Source: Marixanthomonas spongiae
Lineage (GTDB): Bacteria > Bacteroidota > Bacteroidia > Flavobacteriales > Flavobacteriaceae
NCBI RefSeq assembly: GCF_003095375.1
Contig: NZ_QEHR01000003.1
Span: 62,001-126,000 of the forward strand
DNA: 64,000 nucleotides
Direction of reading: 5' to 3'
The notes under the pieces are model-generated. The model did no database searches and was not told the DNA's origin. It saw only the letters and a list, made by a program, of their open reading frames with translations. This document shows, in pieces, positions 44,494 to 53,783 of this stretch (position 1 is the stretch's first letter; the number at the start of each line of letters is the position of its first letter). The translations under genes were made by a program, and so were the position numbers.

Positions 44494-45189
44494 TTAAACC
44501 CGGCCAGCGATGCGGTCTTTGGCGAGTTGCAATATAATATGGAATTGGTCTTCCAAGTTCATTTCGCTGTTGTCGATTTCAATGGCATCGGTTGCTTTTT
44601 TCAACGGGGAGTCTTCCCGTGTGGTATCGATACGGTCGCGGGCTTGCACATTCGCTAACACCTCGTTATAGGTTACGGTATCGCCGCGTTCGACAAGTTC
44701 AAGGTAACGGCGTTTGGCCCGTTGTTCGGCCGAGGCGTTCATGAATATTTTCAATTCGGCTTCGGGCATTACTACAGTGCCAATATCACGGCCGTCCATC
44801 ACAACGCCTTTTTCGGCGCCCATACGTCGTTGTTGCTCTACCAGTTTTTTCCGTACTTCGGAAACCGTGGCAATAGGGCTAACAAATTCTGAAACTTCCA
44901 ACGTTCGTATGTTATCTTCTACGTTTTGCCCATTGAGGAACATTTCAGCTTTTGCTGCAGGGCTGCTTTTCCTGAATTCCAAATGAATGTCCGGCAGTTT
45001 TTCGATCAATTGTACCTTGTTGAACTTCTCTTTAGAAATAAAACCGTTTTCCATAGCGTACAGGGTGACCGCACGGTACATGGCACCGGTGTCGATATAC
45101 ACATACCCCAGCCAATCTGCCAATTGCTTGGCGACCGTGCTTTTTCCGGTGGATGAATAGCCGTCTATGGCGATGGTGATTTTATGCAT
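44494..45189 (-). CDS. cmk: (d)CMP kinase
   Basis: A 231-residue cytidylate kinase that phosphorylates CMP and dCMP with ATP. The P-loop is GYSSTGKS (residues 10-17), the CMP-binding region carries TGAMYRAVTLYAME and the LID contains MDGRDIGTVVMPEAELKIFM with RAKRRYLEL. The C-terminal TREDSPLKKATDAIEID is typical. It has a one-base TAATG overlap with the porQ stop, so porQ and cmk are coupled. In Flavobacteria cmk commonly lies next to porQ and lon. Confidence 0.95.
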   Translation of the reverse strand: MHKITIAIDGYSSTGKSTVAKQLADWLGYVYIDTGAMYRAVTLYAMENGFISKEKFNKVQLIEKLPDIHLEFRKSSPAAKAEMFLNGQNVEDNIRTLEVSEFVSPIATVSEVRKKLVEQQRRMGAEKGVVMDGRDIGTVVMPEAELKIFMNASAEQRAKRRYLELVERGDTVTYNEVLANVQARDRIDTTREDSPLKKATDAIEIDNSEMNLEDQFHIILQLAKDRIAGRV

Positions 45190-46208
45190 TATTGAAGGTC
45201 TATATGAAGCCCAAAGGTGCTGGTTGAGGCCGCCAAGCTGTATTGCGCGTACGAATAACTTAAGCGTAATTTATTCAATTTCAAGGAAAAACCGGCGCTC
45301 AGCCCTGCAAAAGCGCGCTGCTCTACAATGCGCAACTCTTCTGCCCGGCGGAAGCTATAGCCCAGCCGAAGGTTGAATCCGCCTTCGGGAAACAATTCGA
45401 TGCCCAAGATCATGTGGCGGAAGGCGTTGTCTATGAAATTGATTTTTTCACTGGTGGTGTTGCCCTCCAGATCGGTTTCATTTCTGTTTGGGTTGGCAAA
45501 AGCCACGTTCCAGCGTTGCATGTTCTCTAAGGTAAAATGCCAACGGATGGGTATGTTTTTTAAGGTCTGCGATACCCCGAAGACCAGTTCGAACGGCAAT
45601 TTTTCATACGTTTCGTGGTATGGGGTGATTTGCGTGCCCAGGTTTCGGGCGACCCCGGTAATGTGCAGGTCCCAGTCTTCGTAAACGTACATTACGCCTA
45701 TATCGGTAGCCACGCCAAAGGAGCTGTACTGTTCGAGTTTTGAAGAAATAAACTTTACATTGGCGCCCACGTGAAAATTGGTAAAGGCAATATTGCGCGC
45801 ATGACCAAAAGAAACGGCCACTTCACCTCCACTAAAACTGTTGGTGGCATTTCCCTGTTCGTCGTAGCCATCAAACTTTCCGTAGTTAATGTAGGTAACC
45901 CCTGCCTGAATTACCTGTGTGCGCCTGTCCCAAGCATACGCATATGCCGCGCTGCCATAGTTTACGTCGCCTATGTAATTGGCATAGTTTATCGAAAATT
46001 GATTGTCCATTGCAGGATTGATGGCCGCGGGATTAAAAAAGGCTTGTGTGGGATCGTAATCGTAATTGGTGATGGTTTTACCGCCCAAAGCTGCTTGCCG
46101 GGGTGAATTTACAAGGTTCAAAAATTGATAGGTCGTTCGGCCACCTACTTGCGCCATTGCAGAAGCAGCTATTAACAGCATAAATAAGAAGTAACCCTTT
46201 TGGAGCAT
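45189..46208 (-). CDS. porQ: Type IX secretion protein PorQ
   Basis: A 339-residue outer-membrane barrel with signal peptide (YFLFMLLIAASAMA). The motifs QVGGRTTYQFLNLVNSPRQA, ALGGKTITNYDYDPTQAFFN and INYANYIGDVNYGSAAYAYA mark the PorV/PorQ family, and a late beta strand block ends in LSYSYAQYSLAASTSTFGLH. PorQ takes part in anchoring secreted cargo to the surface via A-type lipopolysaccharide in the type IX system. It overlaps cmk by one base and lies downstream of lon. Confidence 0.9.
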   Translation of the reverse strand: MLQKGYFLFMLLIAASAMAQVGGRTTYQFLNLVNSPRQAALGGKTITNYDYDPTQAFFNPAAINPAMDNQFSINYANYIGDVNYGSAAYAYAWDRRTQVIQAGVTYINYGKFDGYDEQGNATNSFSGGEVAVSFGHARNIAFTNFHVGANVKFISSKLEQYSSFGVATDIGVMYVYEDWDLHITGVARNLGTQITPYHETYEKLPFELVFGVSQTLKNIPIRWHFTLENMQRWNVAFANPNRNETDLEGNTTSEKINFIDNAFRHMILGIELFPEGGFNLRLGYSFRRAEELRIVEQRAFAGLSAGFSLKLNKLRLSYSYAQYSLAASTSTFGLHIDLQ

Positions 46209-46300
46209 GTACCGTAGTTAGTTTTCTATACCTTTTAACGACTGCAATATTAATTTATTTTTAAGCGGAATAAAAGGTTTTCAAATATAGATATAAAATA

Positions 46301-46341
46301 CCCCTTGAAAAATCAATTATTCAATTGAGATTCACAAGGGG
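46301..46341 (-). terminator. Terminator-like hairpin after lon
   Basis: CCCCTTG (46301-46307) pairs with CAAGGGG (46335-46341), with an inner AATC/GATT stem. A weak U-tract follows on the minus strand, before porQ. It probably ends the lon transcript. Confidence 0.55.
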
Positions 46342-46357
46342 CATTATTTAAATATGG

Positions 46358-48808
46358 CTACAACTTCTTAGCGTTCTTTACTTTTTGCTTGGTAAGCGCT
46401 AAATTCAATACATCGCTCATATCTTTTACATAATGAAATTTCAGGCCTTTTAGGTATTCTGGTTTAATTTCATCGATATCGCGCTTGTTATCTTCGCATA
46501 ACAAGATTTCCTTAATGTGCGCCCGTTTGGCAGCCAATATTTTTTCCTTTATTCCGCCAACGGGAAGCACTTTACCGCGCAAGGTAATTTCCCCAGTCAT
46601 CGCAATGCTCTTCTTTACCTTGCGTTGGGTGAACAACGAAACCAGAGAGGTTAACATTGTAATCCCCGCACTTGGACCGTCTTTGGGGGTTGCCCCTTCC
46701 GGTACGTGCACGTGGACGTTATATTTTTCAAAAATATCTGGCGAAATGCCCAGTTCTTCGGCGTTGGATTTTATGTATTCCAAGGCAATGGTGGCCGATT
46801 CTTTCATGACCTTCCCTAAGTTTCCGGTCATGTTCAACTGGCCTTTACCTTTGGAAAGCGTCGATTCTATAAACAAAATATCGCCTCCCACTTTGGTCCA
46901 AGCCAATCCGGTAACCACCCCGGCCACATCGTTGTTTTCATATTTATTGCGTTCCAGTTTTGGGCTGCCCAAAGCTTCGATCACGGTATCATGGGTTACT
47001 TTTTTCTCATATTCTTCTTCCATGGCGATTTTCATCGCAGCATAACGCACCATTTTTGCAATTTGCTTTTCGAGGCCTCTTACGCCACTTTCACGGGTGT
47101 AGCCTTCCACGATTTTCTCTAATTGCTTTTTGTCAATTTTAAGGTCGTTTTTGGTCAGGCCATGTTCCTCCAATTGTTTTGGCAGTAGGTGGCGTTTTGC
47201 AATTTCCACTTTCTCTTCAACGGTATAACCGGTAACGTTAATAATTTCCATGCGGTCACGAAGCGCAGGCTGAATGGTGCTCAAGGAGTTTGAAGTGGCA
47301 ATGAACATGACTTTTGAAAGATCGTACCCCAGCTCCAAAAAGTTATCGTAAAACGCGTTGTTCTGTTCAGGGTCCAGCACTTCCAGCATAGCCGAAGACG
47401 GGTCGCCCTGGCTCCCAACCGAAAGTTTATCTATTTCATCCAATACAAAAACCGGGTTGCTGGTTCCTGCTTTTTTTATGTTTTTTACAATACGTCCCGG
47501 CATCGCACCAATATAGGTTTTACGATGTCCACGTATTTCGGCTTCATCACGTAAACCGCCCAGCGACATCCGTACGTATTCGCGGCCCAGGGCTTCGGCA
47601 ATGGATTTGCCCAAGGAAGTCTTACCCACACCTGGAGGGCCGTACAGGCAAAGAATGGGCGATTTCATATCGTTGCGCAGTTTCAGTACAGCTAAATATT
47701 CAATAATTCGTTTTTTAACATCGTCTAAGCCGTAATGGTCGCGATCCAATATTTTCCTTGCCCTTTTCAAGTCGAATTTATCGGTGCTGAATTCGTTCCA
47801 CGGCAGCTCGAGCAACAAATCCAAATAATTGGTCTGAATGCTATATTCGGCCACTTGCGGGTTCATGCGCTGCAACTTGTTGATTTCCTTTTCAAAATGC
47901 TCCTGCACCTCGTCGCCCCACTTTTTTTCTTCCGCTTTTTTGCGCATTTCCTGTATTTCGGCTTCATTGGAATTTCCGCCCAACTCTTCCTGAATAGTCT
48001 TCATTTGCTGTTGCAGGAAATATTCGCGCTGCTGCTGATTGATATCGCTTTGCACCTTAGACTGGATATCATTGCGCAACGACAATTTTTGCAATTCAAC
48101 GTTCATGTGCTTCAAAGTCTGCAGGGCACGCTCTTTCAGGTCGTTTATCTCTAACAGGCTTTGTTTTTCTTTTACTGAAATGTTCAGGTTTGAAGAAACA
48201 AAGTTGATCAAAAACGAGTTGCTTTCAATGTTTTTGATGGCAAAGGCCGCTTCCGAAGGGATGTTTGGACTGCCTTTAATGATTTCAAGGGCTATTTCCT
48301 TGATGGAATCGATAATGGCAGAAAACTCTTCGTTTTCATCGGCAGGTTTTGCTTCACTCACTTCCCTTATGGTGGCGGTGAGGTACGGTTCGGTCGTGAT
48401 TACTTCGGTGGTTTCAAAGCGTTTTTTACCCTGTATGATTACGGTGGTGTTGCCATCGGGCATTTTCAATACCCGAAGTATTTTGGCCACCGTACCAATG
48501 GTGTTGATTTCGTTTAACCCGGGATCTTCCACTTCTTCGTCTTTTTGTGAAACCACACCAATGGTCTTGCTGCCTTTGTTGGTTTCGTTGATGAGTTTAA
48601 TGGATTTATCGCGACCTGCGGTAATGGGAACCACCACGCCTGGAAACAAAACGGTGTTGCGTAGCGGGAGGATAGGTAGTATTTCCGGCAGTTCTTCCCG
48701 GTTCATCGCATCTTCATCCTCGGCGGTCATTAAAGGGATCAACTCGGCGTCTTGCTCTAATTCCTGCAATGACAAACTGTCTAATGTTTTTACTTTTGAA
48801 TGGGCCAT
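46358..48808 (-). CDS. lon: ATP-dependent Lon protease
   Basis: An 816-residue AAA+ protease. An N-terminal LON substrate-binding domain begins [21 protein letters not shown] long coiled-coil segment ([20 protein letters not shown]) leads to the ATPase with Walker A GPPGVGKT (Lys about residue 396) and Walker [12 protein letters not shown]. The peptidase dyad is Ser about residue 713 in DGPSAGITM, with Lys in [15 protein letters not shown]. It degrades misfolded and regulatory proteins in the cytosol. A 453-base gap precedes it, shared with the divergent ECF sigma gene. Confidence 0.95.
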   Translation of the reverse strand: MAHSKVKTLDSLSLQELEQDAELIPLMTAEDEDAMNREELPEILPILPLRNTVLFPGVVVPITAGRDKSIKLINETNKGSKTIGVVSQKDEEVEDPGLNEINTIGTVAKILRVLKMPDGNTTVIIQGKKRFETTEVITTEPYLTATIREVSEAKPADENEEFSAIIDSIKEIALEIIKGSPNIPSEAAFAIKNIESNSFLINFVSSNLNISVKEKQSLLEINDLKERALQTLKHMNVELQKLSLRNDIQSKVQSDINQQQREYFLQQQMKTIQEELGGNSNEAEIQEMRKKAEEKKWGDEVQEHFEKEINKLQRMNPQVAEYSIQTNYLDLLLELPWNEFSTDKFDLKRARKILDRDHYGLDDVKKRIIEYLAVLKLRNDMKSPILCLYGPPGVGKTSLGKSIAEALGREYVRMSLGGLRDEAEIRGHRKTYIGAMPGRIVKNIKKAGTSNPVFVLDEIDKLSVGSQGDPSSAMLEVLDPEQNNAFYDNFLELGYDLSKVMFIATSNSLSTIQPALRDRMEIINVTGYTVEEKVEIAKRHLLPKQLEEHGLTKNDLKIDKKQLEKIVEGYTRESGVRGLEKQIAKMVRYAAMKIAMEEEYEKKVTHDTVIEALGSPKLERNKYENNDVAGVVTGLAWTKVGGDILFIESTLSKGKGQLNMTGNLGKVMKESATIALEYIKSNAEELGISPDIFEKYNVHVHVPEGATPKDGPSAGITMLTSLVSLFTQRKVKKSIAMTGEITLRGKVLPVGGIKEKILAAKRAHIKEILLCEDNKRDIDEIKPEYLKGLKFHYVKDMSDVLNLALTKQKVKNAKKL

Positions 48809-49261
48809 ATAGTATTTTAAGACATTGTGTCACCAAAAAAGGCGCACAATTGCTGTTTTTTAATGATTCGTTATCTACTTTAAACTGAAAACCAATTGCA
48901 TAGCTTAATGCTTATTGACTTTCACTCATTTCTATTCAATAGTTATGCCAAGGAAAGTTTATGTTTTTCTGATGTATTTCAATTACCAAGAAAATTTTTG
49001 ATTGAATGAATACAAATCTATTTGGTGAAATTTTCCTACAAAATATAATTTTTCTTACAAAACAATGAACTATCTATGGAGTATCTATGAAGCATCTATA
49101 GCTTTACTATGGTTACTTTAAATCTACCACCATGTTTTTTCAACTCCTATTTAATGATACCCCTTACTCGTTTGAAAAAGATATTTTCAGAATTGTAATA
49201 TATATTTTTTCATCACAACTGTAACATTTTGAAACAAACATTATCTTTAGTATAAACAAGC
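48809..49261. other. Long intergenic region with direct repeats
   Basis: The 453 bases between divergent lon and the ECF sigma gene hold no gene. Two imperfect 12-base repeats, TTTCCTACAAAA (49032-49043) and TTTCTTACAAAA (49051-49062), are followed by three 11-base units at 49071-49103 (TATCTATGGAG, TATCTATGAAG, CATCTATAGCT). A TATCTTTA at 49242-49249 may be a -7 box for the sigma gene. GACA-TTG-TGTC at 48821-48831 lies just before lon. Confidence 0.6.
49032..49103. repeat. Phased direct repeats upstream of the ECF operon
   Basis: Two 12-base repeats with one mismatch, 19 bases apart, and three head-to-tail 11-base repeats. The 11-base period is close to one helical turn, which suits protein binding on one face of the DNA. 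Confidence 0.55.
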
Positions 49262-49819
49262 TTGTTTTTGACATTGACCGACCAACATATTGACTCATTA
49301 TTGGAGCACTGTAAAAAAGGAAACCAATTGGCGCAGTTAGAAGTGTATAATCGCTATCAACGGGCTATGTATAATGTTGCCGTACGGATTGTAAAAGATA
49401 CCGCAGAAGCCGAAGATATCATGCAAGAATCTTTTATAAGTGCCTTCAATAAGCTGGACACGTTTAAAGGTACGGCCACTTTTGGATCTTGGTTAAAGCG
49501 TATTGTGGTCAATAATAGTATTTCACAATACAAAAAGCAACAGCGTTTCATTGACATACCGGATGAAACCATTGCCGAGACTATTGAAGAGGCCTCCGGA
49601 ATACCTGAAGAAGATTACACTACCGATAAAGCGGCTTCTATACTGAGTTGTATGGAAACTTTGCACCGCACGTATCATCAAATTTTAACACTTCATTTAA
49701 TTGAAGGCTATGATTATGAAGAGATATGTGAAATTTTAGACATCAGTTATGCCAATTGTAGAACATTAATGTCACGAGCGAAAGAAAGTTTACGAAAAAA
49801 ATTAAAAATAGCGTCATGA
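49262..49819 (+). CDS. ECF-type RNA polymerase sigma factor
   Basis: A 185-residue extracytoplasmic-function sigma factor. Region 2 has YNRYQRAMYNVAVRIVKDTA, EAEDIMQESFISAFNKLDTF and GSWLKRIVVNNSI; region 4 has the helix-turn-helix LHLIEGYDYEEICEILDISY, ANCRTLMSRAKESLRKKL. There is no ATG before residue 37, so it must start at a TTG (49262, 49268 or 49274); TAA at 49253-49255 closes the frame upstream. It overlaps the next gene by four bases (ATGA), as sigma/anti-sigma pairs often do. Confidence 0.9.
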   Translation: MFLTLTDQHIDSLLEHCKKGNQLAQLEVYNRYQRAMYNVAVRIVKDTAEAEDIMQESFISAFNKLDTFKGTATFGSWLKRIVVNNSISQYKKQQRFIDIPDETIAETIEEASGIPEEDYTTDKAASILSCMETLHRTYHQILTLHLIEGYDYEEICEILDISYANCRTLMSRAKESLRKKLKIAS

Positions 49820-50382
49820 AGAAAGATGAACTAGACACTTTATTTGAGCAAAACCGTACACGTTTTGACGTGCACGACACACCACAAGGTCATCAAAAAC
49901 GGTTTTTGACCAAATTACAAGCGCAGGCTGAAGGACATAAAGAAGCATTAAAAGAGAAGCGCAGATCAACGAAATGGTGGAAACCCTTGAGCATTGCCGC
50001 AACCGTTGCTGTTTTACTGGCCATCGGATTTTTATTTCAGAGCACAGAAGCTAAAGCCCAGGATCTTGCCAGTGTATCGCCAGAAATGCAACGCACCCAA
50101 TCTTTCTTTACAGCAACCATCAATAAAGAGTTAAAAACCTTAAAAAGTTTAGAAAGTCCTGAAGCAAAAACACTTGTAGAAGATGCCTTAGCACAAATTG
50201 ACATCCTTGAACGAGAATATGAAGGACTTAAAAAAGATCTTGTAGAAAGCGGAAATGACAAACGGGTAATTTATGCAATGATCACCAACTTTCAAAATCG
50301 AATTGATCTGTTACAAAACGTTATCAACACCATCGAAGAAATTAAAACACTTAAAGCAAATAAAAATGAAACCACTATCTAA
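49816..50382 (+). CDS. Membrane protein, likely anti-sigma factor
   Basis: A 188-residue protein with one central transmembrane helix (LSIAATVAVLLAIGFLF, about residues 55-71). The cytosolic N-terminus (MKKDELDTLFEQNRTRFDVH) is helical and could hold the sigma factor. The extracytoplasmic part is a helical, heptad-rich region (DALAQIDILEREYEGLKKDL). No zinc-binding HxxxCxxC motif of classic anti-sigma domains is present, so the function is inferred from topology and the ATGA overlap with the sigma gene. It overlaps the next gene by 17 bases. Confidence 0.65.
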   Translation: MKKDELDTLFEQNRTRFDVHDTPQGHQKRFLTKLQAQAEGHKEALKEKRRSTKWWKPLSIAATVAVLLAIGFLFQSTEAKAQDLASVSPEMQRTQSFFTATINKELKTLKSLESPEAKTLVEDALAQIDILEREYEGLKKDLVESGNDKRVIYAMITNFQNRIDLLQNVINTIEEIKTLKANKNETTI

Positions 50383-51451
50383 AACACTACTCGTGCTTTT
50401 CCTTATTCCGGCCGTAGCGATGGCCACACCGGAAAAGATGAAAGGAAAATACACCAAAGAGAAAACAATTAAAAAAGAATTTAACGTCAATTCCGGTACC
50501 GGTTTGCAGGTAAAAAATAGTTATGGAAACTTAGATATCGTAACTTGGGATGAAAACCGAACCGTCATAGAAGTCACGATAAAAACCAATGGCGATAACG
50601 AAGAAAAAGTTATAGCACGTCTTAGCGAAATTGATGTTGAATTTAACGCTAGTTCATCCCTAGTTTCTGCCGAAACAACATTTGAAAATAAAAAATCCGG
50701 TTGGAGCTGGTGGGGAAGCAGTAAAAATAACGTTTCCGTAGAAGTTAATTATTCCATTAAACTACCTATTACCAATACCGTAGACTTAAACAACGATTAT
50801 GGCACCATTCGCATGAATAAATTGAAGGGACACGCTACGATAAATTGTGATTATGGACAGTTGATTATTGGTGAATTGCTAGCAGAAAACAACTACCTTA
50901 CCTTTGATTATACCGATAAATCCACCATCGGATATATGAAAAGTGGCCGAATCAACGCCGATTATTCAGGGTTTACCTTAGAAAAAACTGAGCGATTAGA
51001 ATTAAATGCAGATTACACCCAATCTGAAATTATAGATGGAAAAAGCATTAACTACAATTGTGATTATGGAAAGGTAATCATTGGTAAAGCCGAAGACGTT
51101 ATCGGTCGCGGTGATTATGTAAACAACAAAATAGGCACCATTACTGGTTCCCTCAATTTAAATACCGATTATGGCTCAATTAATATTGATAACGTAAGTT
51201 TCCAGGCCAAAAATGTTACCATCAAGGCAGATTATACCGGTGTAAAAATGGGCTTTGACAGTAGTTATAATTTCGATTTTGTAATAGATTTATCCTACGC
51301 CAGTTTTAAAGGCGAACAAGAAGTGACCATTTTAAAGTCTTCTAAAGATTACACCAGCAGCAAGTATAGCGGATTTCACGGTAAACAAAACTCTGGGAAT
51401 ACGGTTAACATTAATTCAGATTACGGCGGCGTAACCTTTTATAAAAACTAA
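50366..51451 (+). CDS. Secreted protein with repeated DYG motifs (DUF4097-like)
   Basis: A 361-residue protein from the ATG at 50366, which opens a signal peptide (LLVLFLIPAVAMA). The mature chain is a long array of short beta strands, like DUF4097/adhesin-type beta-helices, punctuated by an [N/K/F]-x-DY-[G/T/S] motif: NNDYGT, NCDYGQ, FDYTDK, NADYSG, NADYTQ, NCDYGK, NTDYGS, KADYTG and NSDYGG. A predicted solenoid with a repeated acid-aromatic turn follows from this. It is third in the sigma-factor operon; its role is unknown. Confidence 0.75.
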   Translation: MKPLSKTLLVLFLIPAVAMATPEKMKGKYTKEKTIKKEFNVNSGTGLQVKNSYGNLDIVTWDENRTVIEVTIKTNGDNEEKVIARLSEIDVEFNASSSLVSAETTFENKKSGWSWWGSSKNNVSVEVNYSIKLPITNTVDLNNDYGTIRMNKLKGHATINCDYGQLIIGELLAENNYLTFDYTDKSTIGYMKSGRINADYSGFTLEKTERLELNADYTQSEIIDGKSINYNCDYGKVIIGKAEDVIGRGDYVNNKIGTITGSLNLNTDYGSINIDNVSFQAKNVTIKADYTGVKMGFDSSYNFDFVIDLSYASFKGEQEVTILKSSKDYTSSKYSGFHGKQNSGNTVNINSDYGGVTFYKN

Positions 51452-51464
51452 AACCTATATACCA

Positions 51465-52196
51465 ATGAAAACACTAACAAGATGTATTCTCACAGCTTTT
51501 ATAGCGTTAACGGTGCAGCAAGCTGTAGCACAAAACTGGAACGCTTCAAAAATCAAAGGAAATGGCCATGCAACTACTGAAACCGTTTCAACAAGCGACT
51601 ATGATCACATTCACGTGACCGGTTCTATGGATGTAACCTTGGTTAACGGTGCTGAAGGATCTATCACTGTCAAAACAGATGAAAACCTTCATGAGCATTT
51701 AGACATCAGCAGTAACGGTACTGTGTTGACTATTTCAGTTAAAAAAGGTATTTCCATTAGAACCAAAAAAGGAATTAACGTTACTGTTCCTTTTGATGAA
51801 ATTTCTGAAGTCACCTTGGTCGGTTCGGGCGATATTACCGCTACTCAAACAATTAAAGCTGATAATTTTGACGCTGGTGTTACCGGCTTCGGTGATATTA
51901 TTTTGAAAGTTGAAACAAATTCCTTGAATGCAAAAGTTACCGGCTCTGGGGATATGACGTTAACCGGCAATACCGATGACTTTGAGTTAAAAATTAGCGG
52001 AAGCGGTGATTTTGACGGAAGAAACTTTGACGCAAACAACACAGAAGTATATGTATCCGGCTCTGGCGACGGTATGGTTTCAGCAAAAAAAAGCATCAAA
52101 GCTCGCGTGAACGGCTCGGGGAATATTTCTTATAAAGGAAACCCTTCTCAAAGTGATACCAAAGTTTTAGGCAGCGGCACGATACAATCTATGTAA
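51465..52196 (+). CDS. Head GIN-domain secreted protein (DUF2807) with GSGD repeats
   Basis: A 243-residue secreted protein (signal peptide ILTAFIALTVQQAVA). It belongs to the head GIN domain (DUF2807) family, putative adhesins with a beta-helix fold. A [V/T/S/N/L]-G-[S/F]-G-[D/N/T] turn recurs: VGSGDI, TGFGDI, TGSGDM, SGSGDF, SGSGDG, NGSGNI and LGSGTI, about once every 16-20 residues. It is last in the sigma-factor operon, 13 bases after the DYG-repeat gene, and a terminator follows. Confidence 0.85.
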   Translation: MKTLTRCILTAFIALTVQQAVAQNWNASKIKGNGHATTETVSTSDYDHIHVTGSMDVTLVNGAEGSITVKTDENLHEHLDISSNGTVLTISVKKGISIRTKKGINVTVPFDEISEVTLVGSGDITATQTIKADNFDAGVTGFGDIILKVETNSLNAKVTGSGDMTLTGNTDDFELKISGSGDFDGRNFDANNTEVYVSGSGDGMVSAKKSIKARVNGSGNISYKGNPSQSDTKVLGSGTIQSM

Positions 52197-52220
52197 GAAA
52201 CACTCATCAATCAAAAATGG

Positions 52221-52269
52221 GCCTAAAAAGTACTATTTCTTCCAAACGCTTTTTAGGCTTCTTTTTTTG
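52221..52269. terminator. Terminator between convergent genes
   Basis: GCCTAAAAAG (52221-52230) and CTTTTTAGGC (52249-52258) are perfect arms followed by TTCTTTTTTT. It ends the sigma-factor operon and overlaps the 3' end of the minus-strand MFS gene. Confidence 0.85.
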
Positions 52270-53590
52270 ACATTCTTTTTTTCTGTGGTACTCTAAAGAG
52301 TAAAAGAAGCCCTATCACAAAAAATAAGATAAAGAACAATACAGCATACCTTATACTGCCCGTTACTTGCGCCACGAACCCGTAACTGAACATCCCGATA
52401 ACAATCCCTATTTTTTCGGCAACATCATAAAAACTGAAATAAGAAGCCGTGTCTATGGCGTTTTCCGGCAGTAATTTTGAATAGGTAGAACGCGAAAGTG
52501 ACTGTATCCCGCCCATGACCAAGCCCACAAATCCTGCGGTGACATAAAATTGCGTTGGGCTTGTTATGGTATAGGCGTACACACAAATGCAAATCCAAAT
52601 CATGTTCAATACAATCAAGGTATTGATGTTTCCAAATCGAGCAGATGCCCTAGAGGTTAAAAAAGCCCCTAAAACCGCTACCAGCTGTATCAATAAAATA
52701 CTGACTATCAATCCCGTGGTGGCATTTGTTTTGCCCCAATCCAGTTCTTCAATACCAAAATAGGTGGCCACCAACATAATGGTCTGTACGGCCATGCTAT
52801 ACACAAAGAAAGCTGCGAGATACCGCTTTAGGCTTCTGTTTTCGCCCAACTTGTGCCAAATTTTCTTTAACTCTTTAAATCCGTTGAAAAGCAGGTGCTT
52901 CGTAAATTTTTGTTTTTTGTTTCCCTTCGGAAGGTAATAATAGGTGTATTGGCTAAACCCGATCCACCAAACCCCAGTCAACACAAAGGACAACCGCGTG
53001 GGGAAATCTTCGTTTTTAAATCCGAAAGTTTCGTGCATCAAGATCATCGCTAAACAAATACACAGCAAAATCACACTACCCACATACCCTAGCGAATACC
53101 CCTTGGCACTTATTCTATCTTGTTGTTCAGGAAAGGCAATATCCGGTAAATAGGAGTTGTAGAATACCAAACTGGCCCAAAAGCCTATCAGTGCCAAAAA
53201 ATAGCACAACAGTCCAAACCATAAATAGTCTAAGGAAAACCAAAACAAGCCAATGCATGAAACAGCACCCAGATAACAGAAAAACTTCAGAAATGCTTTT
53301 TTGTTGCCCACATAATCGGCAATACCGCTCAATAGCGGACTCAAAACCGAAACCATTAAAAAAGCTGCTGCTGTAACATAGCTTATGAGCGTGTCGTTAT
53401 TAAAATCGAAGCCCAAAAACGTAACCGTATCGTCCAGAATGTTTCCGTTATCATCCTTTACCAATGTCAACGCACCATAGAAAATGGGGAAAATGGCCGA
53501 GGAAATCACTAAGTTATACACAGAATTGGCCCAATCGTAAACGGCCCAAGCATACAGGAGTTTCTTGCTCCCCTTTGGTAAGTTGGTCAT
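52253..53590 (-). CDS. UMF1-type MFS transporter
   Basis: A 445-residue major-facilitator protein with 11-12 helices, related to the UMF1/Atg22 group by YAWAVYDWANSVYNLVISSA and DYVGNKKAFLKFFCYLGAVS. Members are thought to export amino acids or sugars, but the substrate here is unknown. I chose the ATG at 53588-53590 over a TTG 45 bases upstream, as the protein begins there with MTNLPKGSKKLLYAWAVYDW. Its stop overlaps the terminator of the sigma operon. Confidence 0.85.
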   Translation of the reverse strand: MTNLPKGSKKLLYAWAVYDWANSVYNLVISSAIFPIFYGALTLVKDDNGNILDDTVTFLGFDFNNDTLISYVTAAAFLMVSVLSPLLSGIADYVGNKKAFLKFFCYLGAVSCIGLFWFSLDYLWFGLLCYFLALIGFWASLVFYNSYLPDIAFPEQQDRISAKGYSLGYVGSVILLCICLAMILMHETFGFKNEDFPTRLSFVLTGVWWIGFSQYTYYYLPKGNKKQKFTKHLLFNGFKELKKIWHKLGENRSLKRYLAAFFVYSMAVQTIMLVATYFGIEELDWGKTNATTGLIVSILLIQLVAVLGAFLTSRASARFGNINTLIVLNMIWICICVYAYTITSPTQFYVTAGFVGLVMGGIQSLSRSTYSKLLPENAIDTASYFSFYDVAEKIGIVIGMFSYGFVAQVTGSIRYAVLFFILFFVIGLLLLFRVPQKKRMSKKEA

Positions 53591-53734
53591 GTTTTTATTT
53601 TTACGAATAAAAATCCCGTCCAGATACCATATCAAGACGGGACTAAAGTACTTTATTTTATTTGTTTTGAAAACAATGGAAGTGTCTAAATGTCTATCCT
53701 ATAAAGATGACAAAACAGAAACAACAGCTCTAAT

Positions 53735-53780
53735 ATCTCACATCTCACATCTCAAATCTCACATCTCACATCTCAAATCT
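53735..53780. repeat. Heptamer tandem repeat
   Basis: Six heptamers, ATCTCAC or ATCTCAA, run head to tail, forming two copies of a 21-base unit (CAC, CAC, CAA order) plus ATCT. It lies between the minus-strand MFS and M48 genes, four bases beyond the end of the M48 gene. Confidence 0.8.
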
Positions 53781-53783
53781 AAG

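Noticed and set aside
46485-47045. A 186-residue open frame on the plus strand inside lon
   Set aside because: It is the antisense of the AAA+ and peptidase region, shows no family motif, and the lon frame explains the sequence.
48821-48831. GACA-TTG-TGTC as a lon operator
   Set aside because: Arms of four bases are too short to separate from chance without conservation data.
53735-53780. CRISPR array
   Set aside because: The unit is seven bases with no spacers and no cas genes, so it is a simple tandem repeat.
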